From Bidens hawaiensis (taxonomy: Eukaryota; Streptophyta; Magnoliopsida; Asterales; Asteraceae), in assembly GCA_021521415.1 (NCBI GenBank), contig JAIQDT010014617.1:62001-126000 (forward strand): a stretch of DNA of 64,000 bases, read 5' to 3'. Made by a program: the position numbers and the translations under genes. The notes beneath the pieces are model-generated. The model saw nothing but the letters and a program-made list of their open reading frames with translations. It did no database searches and was not told the DNA's origin. Shown here in pieces: positions 23,701 to 34,830 of the stretch. The first letter of the stretch is position 1, and each line of letters starts with the position of its first letter.

Positions 23701-23925
23701 AAAAAATAAATTTCTCAGCATCCAACTGCACATTAGGTCTCGGTATCTTCCCCTATCATATCATCCTTAAAACTTTTAAAATGTAGGATTTTGTTAGTTT
23801 TGAACTCCATCTAATTACCTTATATAAATAATAGAAATAGGGAGTGAATAGTGATTTCATTTCCTATATTTCACGTGAGCAGTTTGTAATCGAAAATAGA
23901 ATAAAAGGAACAGAGTTATTATTTA

Positions 23926-24181
23926 CTCCCTCCGGTCTCATTATAAGTGTCTTAGTTTGATTTTTCAAATCTTTCTTGTTTAACTTTGACCGACAATATT
24001 TTTGTCTGTGTTATATAATACTTGATGTAAAATATATGAATGGATTGGGTTTTAAATGTATTTTACATTGATATAATTTTCATCAAGTATTATATGATAC
24101 GAACAAAAATATTTACGGTCAAGGTTGCAAAAGAAAGACTTAAAAAGTCAAACTATGACACTTATAATGGGATGGAGGGAG
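23926..24181. mobile_element. Stowaway-type MITE (Tc1/mariner)
   Basis: Ends CTCCCTCCGGTCTCATTATA and the inverted TATAATGGGATGGAGGGAG, flanked by TA on both sides (23924-23925, 24182-24183). The long inverted arms meet in the middle, so it can fold on itself. 256 bp, the standard Stowaway plan. Confidence 0.92.
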
Positions 24182-24528
24182 TAATTGAATATTGTAGAAT
24201 TGGGTGTGAGGTTTTTCTAAAATTATTCATATTGAAATCTTTATATCATCTACAAACTTGTAATTTTAATGAAAAGTTTGAAATTTTATCATTTTTTGCA
24301 CTTCATCTAATTCGTCAATTCACTCCCTATTTCTAATCGCATATTGACTAATATCCGTATTGGTGAAGTCCCGTGAGTATGAAATTTGTGGTTAAAGTTT
24401 CTCACATTAGAAAAAGAATGTCACAATAATTAAAATAGAAGTTTCACATGAATTACATAAGCCAAGAGTGATGCCAAAAGCATAAGAACCAAATTCACAC
24501 AACCATGGAAAATACAACATATGAAGGT

Positions 24529-25937
24529 TCAAAATACTAAAGCTAGTAGATATAGACTTCGGCAACCCGGGGAGGCTCGATGGAACTCCAACAACTTCTT
24601 AGCAAACATCAACTTGCCACCATTGGTGTCGATAGTCATGCACTCTAGAAACGGAGAACAAGCAAGTAAATATCGTACTAAACGCATTTCATTCTCTAAA
24701 CCATTAAAGCATTCAAACACCACACTTCGTAGCTGCAACGGCCCCGTTGTGTTGCAGTCTATCTCTGGAAAATCAAGTGTATGGGTTGGCACATCATCCT
24801 CGTATGGAATCTACAAGATCCATATCATCATTAAGTGGCATGATTTGCATATATTTCACTAGACTAAGACTAGAAACATATATGATTTACATATATTTCA
24901 CTCACATCAATCTTGAGGGACTGCAAATTCGGTGAGCCCCGCATCATTCCAATAACACACGATAACATATTAGCGATGCTCAAATCTATCACGTATAATT
25001 CAAGAGTCTTGAGGCATGGAAAACCGATGGGAGCCTGCTTTCTGACAACTTCCTCTCTATTATACTATAAGAAAAGTTGTATGCAAAAGGCCACATTAGT
25101 TGGTTAGTAAATTCATTGTGTTATGTAGTTGTATGTATGATGCAAAGTAAATTTCAGAGGTCCTAAATAGTCTTACATTGCACTTCGCAAAATTCAAATA
25201 AAGCTCTTGAAGTTTTGGAAAATAACCCGCAAGCTTAAAGATGGTATAACTTGTGATCGTTATATTGTCAAGATTACACAATGATAAAGATAACTTTCTG
25301 AGATTTCCGAATTTTGCAATCTCAATCAGTTTCATTTTTCTCATAGGATCCTCATCATTACCGACAAATAGAACCTCTAGTAAGGGACACCAAGTGATAA
25401 ATTCTCCATAGTTGCCGCTTTTGAATCTTACGTCATAGAACTTTAAGCTCAATAAGTTTGGAAAACCATGAAAGCTAGGTGGCACGTGAAAAGAACAGTT
25501 TTGAAGCCTCAAATGTTTCAAGTCTAGACAAGAGAAAAGATGGGTATGCAACTTAACCGGTGTTTGGCGAAAATTTATAAGAGTGAGGTACCTAATTCCT
25601 TTTGTGGACAGGAACATAATCAATGATTAATATCCTCACCGTCCAATACCATGTCACATGTTATATAGAGCGAAAACTTTGTTATGGGACCTTTAAGATG
25701 AAGAAGAAGTCTAGTTAAATCTCTCCTATACTTAGAGAACCGGAATTTTAATTTCAACTTGGTAAGCATAATCCACTTAAACCTCCAGTTTCTTGCTAAG
25801 ATGCTAGTCCTCATGGCATCTCGTATTGGTAAATGATTCAGAATATTAGTTATCACATTCTCGGGCATGTTGGAGATGGCATCTTCTGATGCAAATTTAG
25901 ATGCTTTATTATCTACTGCCAAGTCAACCTTTTCCAT
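24529..25937 (-). pseudogene. F-box/LRR/FBD protein gene with two frameshifts
   Basis: Three exons on the minus strand: 25937-25177, 25064-24906, 24810-24529, with good phase-0 splice sites (AAT|GTAAGA, TTATAG|TAT, GAT|GTGAGT, TTGTAG|ATT). Residues 18-60 form an F-box (ISNMPENVITNILNHLPIRD), followed by leucine-rich repeats (LKHLRLQNCSFHVPPSFHGF) and a C-terminal FBD domain (LRSVVFECFNGLENEM, LLEFHRASP). F-box proteins pick substrates for SCF ubiquitin ligases. Near 25620 CATTGATT gives INH-stop where relatives read INHW, so one G seems lost; exon 1 is 761 bp, one short of phase. Near 24570, one extra G after RASP changes the expected VAEVYIY end to GCRSLYLL. Two independent frame errors suggest a pseudogene; assembly error in short runs is possible. 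Confidence 0.8.
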
Positions 25938-26738
25938 TGTTCTAAGTTCTAACAAATATAAAAAAAAAAACACTTTCTTTTACAAATGAAAAAATCATGA
26001 AACAACAATTAGTAAAACAAATTATTAAATACTAACCTTGAAAGTGATTCCGATACGTGACTGCAAATATTTGAGATGCTATGATAACTCTAAATGGAGA
26101 ATTCAGGAAAACATGAAGCTTTGAACTTTTAATACAAAATAATAAGCGTCTCGATCTTTTAACCAATATCACGATAGTGGTAATCTCGATGTATATAGAT
26201 TGTCCGTTTTCCTTTGTATGCATATATACAAAATAATAAACGTCTCTTTTAAACCATATCAAATATAAAGTTGAGATACATATATAGTTCTTGACTTCTT
26301 TCCCTTTGTATGCATATATATATAAATACGTGTTTTGAATTTTGATAAATCAGTAATTATTGAAATCGAAGTTGGTGGTGATGTTAAATTTGACGGACTG
26401 GGTTCATAGGAAACGTCATATGGACCGAGTTGATGGGTAATATAAGTACAGTATTCATCAAATATTCATTGTTATTAGTTAAATAGTTGCACTTTACTTA
26501 TGATTCTAATCAAGTGGGAAGCTTGTATTGTGGCCTCGGGTAATTCCGGTCGTCTTGTTTTTTTTCGCTTAGTAGTGTAAATTTATGTGTTTTCGTCCAA
26601 AAAATTTTACACATATTGTAAATTTACTAGTTTTCGTTCAAAATTTTTTAGCCTGATCACCTTGGTTTATGAAAAAATTTATACGTATTGAGTTCAGCCA
26701 TCATGGTATATGCGTCCAAACTTTGCCACTGATTCTTA
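25938..26738. other. Promoter side of the F-box gene, no gene seen
   Basis: AT-rich sequence with an A-run just before the start codon and TATATATA stretches at 26270-26325. ORFs here (for example 26032-26262 minus) have no features of a real protein. Confidence 0.4.
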
Positions 26739-28100
26739 GGCCATTGGGTATACTCTAACCCCTACATAAGTTAAAGTGACATGACACTTTAAAGATGAAT
26801 TAAACCACTCTCCACTTGTGTTAAGTGTGTTAAAATAGTCCATGGATTATACATTTAACGGGTTAAAATGAACAATATGTATTAATTATTATATATATTA
26901 ATTTACAACATTCTTAACACACACAATTTCACTGTTGTTTGCAATTTGGGCTTTCATATGTCGTACTTTGTGCTATTAGTTTGGTACTGCTCCATTAGTT
27001 TATTTACAACCTTATGTTTAGAAGGGTTCGATGTGATTACTGTGCTTGGTGTCTCTCTCACACGTGTATGTGTTAAAAAGATAATGAGATGACCTGTCTC
27101 TTTTCTTTACTCTTTTGTAAACAATTAAATACCCATCCTCTCTCACTTCACCATTCAACCTCCGGCCACCATCGATACCTGCTGTTGCCGGGTTCCATTT
27201 GGAAACCCTAGGTGGTGGTGGTGGTGGCCACATCTGAGATATGAGCCTCTTTAGATTGCTTATAACTTTGTTATCATGGCGAAGATTTTGTGATGAGTAA
27301 TGGCAACCGATGAGATTATTCTCATTTTTTGGGTGTTCGTTGCCTTAATTGTGTTCAATGCTATGACTGGATTCGTTTTGCAGCTTTGATTTATTTTAAT
27401 TTGTTTGTGCTATGATGATTGTTTGAAACCGATCTGTGCACGAGGTTTATTTCCGTTATTTCATATATTACAGCCACGATGGAGATCTAAGCCGTGGAGT
27501 TTTATGATGTTAACATGTTTTTTAACTGTCACAAACCCGGCGTGACGTGCAGATTCTAAAAACTCACCAAAAATCAATTGGATGATTCAAAAATCACATC
27601 ATTCATTCTTATTTTCTTATGTAATTGTTAATTAAACAAATGACAGTAGTGTTTTTTATTTTACAAAAACAAAGTGCAACACAACCACCATTTGATTCAA
27701 GTAGTGGCGGTGGCTGGTGGTTTATGTTGTTAGTTTGCTGCTTAAAATATTCAATGATTTCCGGCCGCATGTGTCGTTGGTGGTGGCTGGTGGTTTTTGT
27801 TCTCGGTTTGTTGCTTAAATCTTCGGTCTAGGCTATGATGACCATTTGCTATTTCACGTGGCAACCTATGTTGCAGCAGTAGTAAAGAACTGAGCCATCG
27901 ACACAGGAGTTAACACCCAACCGCTGTAACGCGGCGGGTCTGAATACTAGTTATGTATTAATTACTAATTGACTTGTTATATTAATTATGTGTTAAATGA
28001 GCTAAACCATTTTATTTGGATGACATAGAGTGTAGATGAAGAAAATGAGTGATGTGAAGCTTATGTGGAATTAAGATGGGTTAGAGTATACCCCATGACT
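26739..28100. mobile_element. Harbinger-like TIR element carrying a Helitron insertion
   Basis: Left end GGCCATTGGGTATACTCTAA (26739 on) and right end TTAGAGTATACCCCATGACT (to 28100) are inverted copies, each bordered by TTA (26736-26738, 28101-28103), the three-base duplication of PIF/Harbinger elements. No transposase is visible. A Helitron 3' end sits inside at 27950, so this element is older than the Helitron. Confidence 0.7.
27916..27950 (+). mobile_element. 3' end of a non-autonomous Helitron
   Basis: CCCAACCGC-tgtaac-GCGGCGGG forms an imperfect hairpin, followed by TCTGAATA and CTAG with T next (27951). This is the classic Helitron terminus. The TC start must lie somewhere in 26.88-27.5 kb, but I could not fix it. 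The interior (27000-27830) has glycine/proline-rich ORFs (27018-27233 minus, CCACC repeats) that may be captured gene pieces, unproven. Confidence 0.65.
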
Positions 28101-28121
28101 TTATGAATACAAGGGTTATTA

Positions 28122-28160
28122 CTTATATGTAGGACAAAGATATCATCATATAACAAACCA
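28122..28160 (+). repeat. 39-bp direct repeat, left copy
   Basis: CTTATATGTAGGACAAAGAT continuing to CATATAACAAACCA; an identical copy is at 29455-29493. The two bracket the plastid DNA mosaic. Confidence 0.95.
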
Positions 28161-28303
28161 CGGTAAAGGGGTAGTAATATAATAAATCATATAGAATCAA
28201 TTAGAATCAATGGATTCGTGGTAAAATCCATTTATGATGTATTTTAGTACAATTTTTGGCTGATATAGGGATCAAATGGTATAGTTCATAATATGGTTTT
28301 TGG

Positions 28304-28453
28304 GGATGGAATTTGTGGCGTCAACCTATAGGGTTTCTAGTTTTTCTAATTTCTTCCCTAGCCGAGTGTGAACGATTACCCTTTGATTTACCAGAAGCAG
28401 AAGAAGAATTAGTAGCAGGTTATCAAACCGAATATTCCGGTATCAAATTTTGA
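28304..28453 (+). pseudogene. ndhA: ndhA exon fragment (plastid-derived)
   Basis: Reads [20 protein letters not shown] and then [20 protein letters not shown] and TEYSGIKF, the strongly conserved part of NADH dehydrogenase-like subunit A. It stops abruptly at the joint with the rpl16 piece. Too short to be functional. Confidence 0.9.
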
Positions 28454-28461
28454 ATTGATTT

Positions 28462-28821
28462 ATTTGCGAGGAGCTGGATGAGAAGAAACTCTCACGTCCG
28501 GTTCTGTAGTAGAGATGGAATTCAAAAAAAAACCATCAACTATAACCCCAAAAGAACCAGATTCCGTAAACAATATAGAGGAAGAATGAAGGGAATGTCT
28601 TATCAAGGTAATACTGTTTGTTTTGGTAAATACGCTCTTCAGGCACTTGAACCCGCTTGGATCACATCTAGACAAATAGAAGCGGGTCGACGAGCAATGA
28701 CACGAAATGCACGTCGCGGTGGAAAAATATGGGTCCGTATATTTCCAGATAAACCAGTTACAGTAAGGCCCGCTGAAACACGTATGGGTTCAGGTAAAGG
28801 CTCTCCCGAATATTGGGCTTG
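28462..28821 (+). pseudogene. rpl16: rpl16 group II intron end plus exon 2 (plastid-derived)
   Basis: 28465-28510 carries the group II intron domain V signature (GAGCTGGATGAGAAGAAACT then CTCACGTCCGGTTC), with exon 2 of plastid ribosomal protein L16 beginning about 28547 ([20 protein letters not shown]) and running to [10 protein letters not shown]. It then breaks off; the last third of L16 is missing. The tiny exon 1 is absent too. A dead nuclear copy. Confidence 0.92.
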
Positions 28822-28827
28822 CCAGGG

Positions 28828-28915
28828 CTTTTCAAGTTAATTTATGGTTGTTCAAAGATTCTTTCATGCATTATGTTAGGTATCAAGGAAAAGCAATTCT
28901 TGCTTCAAAAGGGAC
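28828..28915 (+). pseudogene. matK: matK fragment (plastid-derived)
   Basis: Reads [20 protein letters not shown] then AILASKGT, a conserved stretch of maturase K. Joined directly to the rpl23 end. Confidence 0.8.
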
Positions 28916-28964
28916 GCTTCAACCTGGTTATTCTATTCCACCTCTTAGAAAGAAAAGAACTTAA
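28916..28964 (+). pseudogene. rpl23: rpl23 3' end (plastid-derived)
   Basis: Reads [15 protein letters not shown] and a stop, the C-terminus of plastid ribosomal protein L23, in its native place just before rpl2. Confidence 0.85.
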
Positions 28965-28982
28965 ATCAAAATACTTAATAGC

Positions 28983-29117
28983 ATGGCGATACATTTATAC
29001 AAAACTTCTACCCCGAGCACACGCAATGGAACCGTAGACAGTCAAGTGAAATCCAATCCACGAAATAATTTGATCTATGGACAGCATCATTGTGGTAAAG
29101 GTCGTAATGCCAGAGGA
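28983..29117 (+). pseudogene. rpl2: rpl2 exon 1 start (plastid-derived)
   Basis: Reads [20 protein letters not shown] then [20 protein letters not shown] and RNARG, the N-terminus of plastid ribosomal protein L2. It diverges after that into unassigned sequence. The 18-bp spacing to rpl23 is the plastid arrangement. Confidence 0.92.
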
Positions 29118-29454
29118 CGCTTGTTGAAGGTAAAGTTTGGAAATAGAACAATTCCTTCTGTCGTGTATCCTCGATTAATGCAGCCTCAAATGCTATGTTT
29201 CAATTCTCGATTCTAGTATTGAGCGAAAGGTTATACCTATGGTTCGGTATTACAGGTCAATCCTAGTCCACTAATACCAATAGGCAGCAGAGGGGAAGAA
29301 GCACTACACCTAGGAATCAACAACACTAAAACTTTGTTATAAATTATCTCTTTCTTTAGCAGGCTTGGGACTAAAAGAATGGTTGGGACAACAAACATCC
29401 ATCTCGTTTGTATTTTGGATACTTCTATTCGATTTAGAAATCATGAATTACCTC

Positions 29455-29493
29455 CTTATATGTAGGACAAAGATATCATCATATAACAAACCA
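29455..29493 (+). repeat. 39-bp direct repeat, right copy
   Basis: Identical to 28122-28160; lies at the right border of the plastid mosaic. Confidence 0.95.
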
Positions 29494-29604
29494 AGTTGAA
29501 TAGGGCTTGCAGTAATGAATAAAAGCACACGTTATTCCATGAGTACTTTAATAATCAGTACAATAAATCAAAGAAACACAAATTCACTTTAATTACAAAC
29601 AGAG

Positions 29605-30432
29605 GAGTTTTTTTACCAAACTAGTGTAGTTTGTAAAATTATTTACCAATCTAGTATAGTTTTAAACATATTTACCAAAATGGGTATTTTTAATGAGACC
29701 CACCACCCACTCACTTCATCTTCTTCCTTCTAACCTAACCACTCTTTCTCTCTCTATCTAGACCACCACCATACCACCACCATGTTCTTGACAATCTCCG
29801 GCGGCCTCCGATGCCTCTGCCGGAAATATAGTACATGATGCCGTGGTGAAAAGATTAATAGAAAACACGATGAATACATCAATTATTTATAAAAATAATC
29901 TGCCGAGAAAAGATTATTCATCAAAATAATCAAACTCAACGATTTCATCATTTTCTTTCAATTTTTGCATGAAGATATTCACCTAAGAACTCATTATTCA
30001 ACTCCGCCGTTAGTGATTTCACTGAAATTCAAACCCACAAAAGAATCATCCACGCCGAAAAATCCAAATCTGCAGAATCTGAATCGCCGGCGCCGGCGGA
30101 TACATACGCCGGAAAACTTATGGGTACACTAAAGTCTGGTGCAATCCTAGGATCCGGCGAGTACTTCAAGGATGTCTGTCTCGGCACACCACCATGGCAT
30201 CATGTATTATATTTCCGGCGGAGGCATCGGAGGCCGCCGGAGATTGTCAAGAACATGGTGGTGGTATGGTGGTGGTCTAGATAGAGAGAGAAAGAGTGGT
30301 TAGGTTAGAAGGAAGAAGATGAAGTGAGTGGGTGGTGGGTCCCACTAAAAATACCCATTTTGGTAAATATGTTTAAAACTATACTAGATTGGTAAATAAT
30401 TTTACTAACTACACTAGTTTGGTAAAAAACTC
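29605..30432. mobile_element. Pack-MULE with about 250-bp inverted ends
   Basis: Begins GAGTTTTTTTACCAAACTAG and ends with its inverted copy. The arms match for about 250 bp (through ACCACCACCATACC and TCTCCGGCGGCCTCCGATGC). The 10-bp ACAAACAGAG stands directly on both sides (29595-29604, 30433-30442), in the 8-11 bp range of Mutator-like elements. The middle holds a gene fragment unrelated to transposition, which makes it a Pack-MULE. No transposase. Confidence 0.88.
30000..30195 (+). pseudogene. Captured aspartic protease fragment
   Basis: An open stretch reading NSAVSDFTEIQTHKRIIHAE, then SPAPADTYAGKLMGTLKSGA and ILGSGEYFKDVCLGTPP. Plant A1 aspartic proteases have this LxSGxxLGSGEYFxDVxxGTPP entry to the catalytic domain, preceded by such a prosegment. 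The fragment ends before the catalytic DTGS motif, where the right arm starts. No start codon context; not a working protease. Confidence 0.8.
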
Positions 30433-31327
30433 ACAAACAGAGTCTAATCTCATTAATGAAAGCTCGCTGAAAAAAATATGTTGAAAGTTGAAACTTGAGA
30501 CTACTATGATCAATTTTTAAAGTTCGGCTTAGCGTCGACGAATGTAGGGATATCAATGGGCCAGTTTTATGTATTCCCAAACTCATACCCAATTATTAAA
30601 GTATGTTCCAAACCCGTCGAGTTTTAATTGAGTAATTACCTGTTGTGTTTCAGGTTTTCCATTTTGTTTAGATAAAACACATGTCGGGTATACCAGGCTC
30701 AAAACTAGTCGATTACAAAAATGGCTACCATAAAGATAAAATGTGTTAAATAATTGTCAAAAACAAGTTTCGACAAATAATATATTTAGAATATACTATA
30801 TATGTAATATCGGGTATATAATCGGGTGAATGAGCCTATGTTATCAGATAATCGGATATACTAGAGTCTAGAAATCTCAAACCCGTGAAAAAGTTCAAAA
30901 CTATTCCTAATGGGTCGGAGTTGGAGTTGAATACCATCCTTAAGTCAAATGTTGAATTATTAAAACCCAATATGATAATAATAAGTATAAAATAAGGAAT
31001 AATAAAAATGATTAAAAAGTAGAATAGATAAAAATAGAGTTGAGCATAACAAGATAAGTAAACACTACAATGTAAAAAGTAAAAAAGTCAAAACCCCAAA
31101 TGAAAAGAAAAGAAGGCGGAAGTGAAAGAGAAGAATAAGAAATAATAAAGAAACGAAGGGTAAATCGCTTGCTTTCTTTGTTTGTTTCTTTCTCAACTCC
31201 AAAACCAAACCCTAAATCGCCTTCAATTCAATCAATCGATTCAATTCGCGTATTCTATACGTACACAGGCGATTCGTTTATTGGCGATTAATCGTAGGGT
31301 TAGGGTAATTTGCATTGCAAGCTGGCT
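30433..31327. other. Upstream region of the first EMSY-LIKE gene
   Basis: 30546-30950 carries AGGGATATCAATGGGCC on the left and GAATACCATCCTTA on the right, resembling hAT MITEs of the type TAGGGATGGCAA; no duplication could be confirmed. 31150-31327 is likely 5' UTR (AAACCCTAAATCGCC), shared in part with the second EMSY-LIKE copy. Confidence 0.45.
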
Positions 31328-34300
31328 ATGGACTACGAACCTTTTGATAGCAGCGGTTAACTGTCTCTCTATATTTGTTTCTTAATTAATTCTGCTTTAC
31401 TCATTTTATATATATATGCTCTAGAGACTTGCTTTTATTTGTCTGGAATTTTAAATGTAGACAGAAATTAAGTGTTTGCTAAGTAAGTGTGGACCTATTT
31501 TATTATATTAATATAAATGAATAATGATACACACAAACTGAGATAGCAGTGTGTTGTTGATATATTGGACTCACCAGACTCAACTCAATTTCAATTTTAG
31601 GTTGTAAGTTAGACCACTAAATTGCCTATAACTGAATACCATACAACCATTAGACCTTTTGGGATAATGCTTTTTACATGTGATGTATGATCAGCTGAAT
31701 ACATATCTATCAACATCTTCTAGAATCTTGTCATTTTGAAGGTCTACAATGCATAATAACTTTAGCCTCTTTATATGTCTTCACCCTTAACACTCACTCT
31801 ATTATGTACAACCTAAACCCTAATCAAATCACACTTAGGTTCGTGTCTCATTGAGCTGAAAGGGTATATAGTGCTGTATAGTGTTATAACCCATGTTTCT
31901 TGTTTTATTGTTTCACATGCATGATGCATGTGAATGGAGATTCTGTTCTGTAAATCTCTTTGGAATCTTCGCACAAAGAAAAGGGGAAATTTTTACTCTT
32001 GTTGGTGGAATTATGTTAGGTGCTTGACTGTGCTAATATGTAAGATGCTCAGTAAAAAGCTTTTCCTCCCACTTTTTGAGGATAACATAACCCGTTGGTG
32101 AACTTCTTTTCTGATAACACAGATGCCCTGCTACTCTTTTACATAATTTGTTCTTTTGAGGATATGCATTGTTTCTTCTTTATTGATAATCCTCACCTTA
32201 TTAAGTCACGTTATCATGTCAAGAAGATGTAATCTTGCTGTATCTAGTTAGATAATAATCTCCAATGTCTACTAAAACTCTTTTTCAAAGAAAGCAAGAT
32301 ACAAAACTGTGAAATAAATTTCAACAGTAGAAGTCATATCCAACAAGCGTGGCTAACAAATGCTTACTTTATAACCTAGGTGGGGCCCACGTATGCAATC
32401 TAATAGTAGCTAGTATCATGTGTTAACGTATGATATGGATATGGGATCACACATTAGTGGACCGGATGATGAGTTTATGCTAATAGTTTAGATTACTGCA
32501 GGAACTGATGATGATCTTCCGCCATCTCATCAAAACAGAATTCCAAGAGGTGGGCGTGTGGCAGGTAATGGAAGAGCTGCAGTTATGGGTGGCGTGCAAT
32601 ATCCTCCTCGGATGTATGGGGAAAATGATATGGAAGCCCAAATACATCTCCTTGAGCAGGAAGCATACATTTCAGTTTTACGAGCCTTCAAAGCTCAAGC
32701 AGATGCAATTACTTGGGTATGTTTTGTCATTATATATGCACGAATCTTTCATTTTTTTAATCAGGTTTTTAATTAGATGTACATTAAATGAATTTATTCA
32801 GGAAAAGGAAGGTTTAATAACTGAGCTTCGAAAAGAATTGAGACTGTCAAATGAAGAACACAGGGAGCTCTTGCTCAAAGTAAATTCAGATGATGTCATT
32901 CGAAGAATAAGGTCCGATAGTTTTAATAAATACACACTGTATTATTATTCCAAGTCTATGAGGAACTTGTTTTTCTGATTTCTGGCTATCTTGGATGATG
33001 ACAACAGGGAGTGGAGACAGTCGAGTGGGCTTCAACCAGGGATGGTCAACACGAGTCAAGGGGTTCACGATCCCTTACCGAGTCCATCTGTCTCAGGAAC
33101 CCGTAAGAAGCAGAAGATGACCTCATCAGGACCTTCTCAATCCTTTGGTGGGCCACCACAACATGTACCTCTACCCACTTCTTCATCTGCTAGAAGAGCA
33201 CCCGTGACAGGGAGCAAGGGGAAAAACAAGAAACCTGTAAGCTGATTTTTTTTTTATAATAACTATTATTTCTATATTATGTTTTTTCCCCGATTTTACT
33301 TTGTTTTGGCATCGTCAGATGATGGGTGGGGCGTCTTCGATAAAACCTCAGCACCCTCCATCAGGCCCAACTGGTAGGGCCCAACTTGGTAACCGTGCAA
33401 CTTCTGGTGTACTTGCAAATGGGGCTGCTGAAACATCAACGTTCTCCCCGTTGATTGGGAGAAAAGTGAGAACCAGGTGGCCTGATGACAACAATTTCTA
33501 TGAAGCTACAATAACAGATTATAATCCTGTTGAGGTAGTTTAGTTTCTTAACACGCATGACTTTTGGACTTTGAATGATATGCTGAAAGTATAATTTTCA
33601 GGGTCGGCATGCTCTAGTATATGATATGTATACGACAAATGAGACATGGGAGTGGGTCAATCTTGCAGAGGTAACCCTAGATAAATCTCTTCATATATTT
33701 TCTTTTCTTTTCTTCTTAAAAGTATTTGTATTATTTATTGATGCAGATATCTCCAGAAGATATACAATGGGTGGAAGGTGAGGACCCAGGGATTCCTCAT
33801 CGTGGATCGGGTCGACCAGTGGGACATGATAGTGGGCCAGGTGGAGGAAGAGGTAGAGGGTTGACCAAGGGTCAAACAAGAAAGGAGTTTCCACCATCAC
33901 AGAATGGCATAGGAAAGAAGGGCTTAGATGATATTCGATTACTCAACACTGATACACTAATAAAGGAGGTATCTAATTAAACATTCAGTATCAATATCAG
34001 ATTCTGTTAAATCTTATTTTTTAGTTTTAACAGTTCATTTATTGATTGATATGTTCAGGTGGAGAGGGTATTCGGATCTAGTCACCCAGACCCTCATGAG
34101 ATAGAGAAAGCTAGGAAAGTCTTGAAGGTTAGAAAAACACAAAGTCTGAAGTTTTGGTAACATCTTTTATAAACATGTCATTATTGATATAGATATTATG
34201 CAGGAACATGAACAAGCACTTACCGATGCCATTGCAAGGCTAGCAAATATCTCGGATGGTGAAAGTGGTACAAACTCATTTAACTCTAATATGTTTTACA

Positions 34301-34830
34301 TAGAAAACATGATAACTATAATAATTTGGATTGCGCAATCGTGAAGTATAGTCATGACTTATGCTATGAATTCGCTTTCTGGGGGTCCAGCTCGATACGG
34401 ACCCAACACAACACAAACCGAAAATCGTGTTAGACAAATGAACCAAACATGATACGAATATTCGTGGGTTGACTTGTACACGACCCGTTTAGCCCATGTT
34501 TTTAGCATATTATTGTTTAGCAATAAAAAAATACAATTTACATGCGACACTAATTTTATTACAAAATCTTATATTAGTTTCCCTTTTAACTATAAAAAGT
34601 TTGGCCTAAAATAACCATCAAGTTTAATTTATGGGCTTGGTTCTCTAGTTTACATTCTTTTGAAAAAAGAACGATCCTTCATGTAATGAACATGGTCCTT
34701 AACCTTTTTATGCTAAACCCAAACCCAATAATTCCATGGCATGTTAGAAATTTACACCCCTGCTTATGATCAGCAAATTTGATTTTTGTTGGGTGGCTTT
34801 ACAGATGGCGGGCAATTGATGCGTGGATAA
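31328..34830 (+). CDS. EML: EMSY-LIKE protein (ENT plus Tudor/Agenet domain), copy A
   Basis: Ten exons: 31328-31355, 32502-32716, 32802-32911, 33008-33236, 33319-33534, 33602-33670, 33747-33968, 34059-34127, 34204-34267, 34805-34830; 415 residues. All junctions are GT-AG and keep phase. Residues about 52-120 form the ENT domain ([20 protein letters not shown], then [12 protein letters not shown]). Residues about 240-300 form a Tudor-like/Agenet domain ([39 protein letters not shown]). A GR-rich stretch and [20 protein letters not shown] follow. Plant EML proteins are nuclear chromatin readers of methylated histone H3 and act in defence and seed development. The 28-nt first exon (MDYEPFDSS) is typical. 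The last exon (DGGQLMRG) is inferred from phase and is the least sure part. Confidence 0.9.

Larger units (their letters stand above)
28161..29454 (+). other. Nuclear insert of scrambled plastid DNA (NUPT)
   Basis: At least four separate plastid regions are joined in one 1.3-kb block, all readable on the plus strand: ndhA, rpl16 intron/exon 2, matK, and the rpl23-rpl2 junction. In plastid genomes these genes lie far apart, apart from rpl23-rpl2, so the order reflects joining of fragments before or during insertion. 29118-29454 also looks organellar ([14 protein letters not shown] and later GLKEWLGQQTSISFVFWILL frames), but I cannot assign it. None can work as a plastid gene here. Confidence 0.85.

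Noticed and set aside
27018..27233. A proline-rich minus-strand ORF (MWPPPPPPRVSK)
   Set aside because: The prolines come from a GGT repeat; no domain, start context or splice structure.
28478..29216. Open frames for ribosomal proteins L16 and L2 as functional genes
   Set aside because: They are plastid-type sequences cut off at both ends, with half a group II intron, inside a nuclear repeat context.
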